Source: Thalassolituus sp006212115
Lineage (GTDB): Bacteria > Pseudomonadota > Gammaproteobacteria > Pseudomonadales > Oceanobacteraceae
Direction: 5' to 3' (one strand)
Length of the DNA stretch: 64,000 bases
Assembly (NCBI RefSeq): GCF_040372045.1
Contig: NZ_BAABWH010000003.1
Part shown: positions 63,535-64,000 of the stretch, piece after piece
Position numbering within the stretch: position 1 is the first letter of the stretch
Layout of the letters: each line of letters starts with the position of its first letter
Position numbers and translations under genes: made by a program
Notes under the pieces: model-generated
Seen by the model: only the letters and a program-made list of their open reading frames with translations
Told to the model about the DNA's origin: nothing
Databases searched by the model: none

Positions 63535-64000
63535 ATGCGTGGTGATCATTTAAATCTCGACCAGTATCCTCGTGATATGGTCGGTTATGGCAGTACAACC
63601 CCAGCGAATCCGTGGCCGAATAAAGCGCGGATAGCCGTCCAGTTCGTACTTAATTACGAAGAAGGTGGCGAAAACTGTGTACTGCACGGCGATAAAGGAT
63701 CGGAGACCTTTCTGTCTGAAATCGTTGGCGCCAAGTCGTTTCCGGCGCGTCACATGAGCATGGAGTCCATGTACGAGTATGGCAGCCGCGCCGGGTTCTG
63801 GAGAATCCACCGGCTGTTTGAGGAAAAGAATATCCCAGTGACGGTGTATGGCGTCGCTATGGCATTGGCCCGCAATCCCGATGCTGTTGCCGCCATGAAA
63901 GCCAGCAACTGGGAAATTGCCAGTCACAGCTATCGGTGGATCAATCATCAGTTTATGCCGGAGATCGAAGAGCGCCGTCATATCCAAAAAGCGATTGATA
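63535..64000 (+). CDS. puuE: Allantoinase PuuE, polysaccharide-deacetylase family (3' truncated)
   Basis: The reading frame runs to the window edge without a stop (155 codons seen). RDMVGYGSTTPANPWPNKAR, FVLNYEEGGENCVLHGD, MSMESMYEYGSRAGFWRI and EIASHSYRWI closely follow PuuE, the metal-independent allantoinase that opens allantoin to allantoate. The ATG has GTGGAGAG upstream. It supports allantoin breakdown as the role of the cluster. Confidence 0.9.
   Translation, partial: MRGDHLNLDQYPRDMVGYGSTTPANPWPNKARIAVQFVLNYEEGGENCVLHGDKGSETFLSEIVGAKSFPARHMSMESMYEYGSRAGFWRIHRLFEEKNIPVTVYGVAMALARNPDAVAAMKASNWEIASHSYRWINHQFMPEIEERRHIQKAID

Overview
The window is chromosomal DNA of a free-living, probably marine Gammaproteobacterium. 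The gene orders pepA/lptF-lptG, queA-tgt-yajC-secD-secF and cysD-cysN beside zapE are typical of that class. The abundance of chemoreceptors, calcium-binding repeat proteins and giant surface proteins suggests an Oceanospirillales-like lineage. The genus assignment is an inference; no rRNA is present.

Layout. 1-6.9 kb: two tandem paralogous surface proteins (Asp-rich thrombospondin type 3 repeats joined to an OmpA-like barrel and OmpA C-terminal domain); the first is cut by the window edge. 6.9-12.3 kb: pepA, lptF-lptG, pdxH and a fructosamine-kinase-like gene. 12.4-19.1 kb: a small secreted protein, tRNA-Met, cysN-cysD, an alpha/beta hydrolase, zapE, a short-chain dehydrogenase and a TlpA-like thioredoxin. 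19.3-23.1 kb: a 7TMR-DISM diguanylate cyclase and a chemoreceptor. 23.3-23.7 kb: three tRNA-Leu genes. 23.8-29.3 kb: queA-tgt-yajC-secD-secF. 29.7-36.7 kb: a DUF6091-like solute-binding protein, NhaR, YccA, two small proteins, a second chemoreceptor and an orphan NasR-type nitrate regulator. 37.2-52.1 kb: a 12.3 kb gene for a 4096-residue lipoprotein with about 35 tandem Ig/cadherin-like domains, facing a two-gene operon for a Slam-like TPR/beta-barrel protein and a FecR-domain protein. 52.2-59 kb: a free-standing valyl-tRNA-synthetase arm protein, GlsB, AzoR with a divergent LysR, a Fur-box-controlled metal operon (ferritin-like protein plus ArsP_2-type exporter), YegD and an unknown lipoprotein. 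59-64 kb: an allantoin/hydantoin cluster (GntR, NCS1 permease, racemase, porin, puuE) cut by the right edge.

The strongest candidate for an undescribed system is at 37-52 kb. A huge lipoprotein, with no visible type I secretion signal, sits next to a barrel protein resembling the Slam family, which moves lipoproteins to the cell surface, and a FecR-domain partner. Other points of note are a remnant of APS kinase on CysN, internal CTERM-plus-signal-peptide junctions in both OmpA fusions, a well-matched Fur box, and paired GntR operators overlapping a promoter. No CRISPR array, insertion sequence, integrase or phage was seen.
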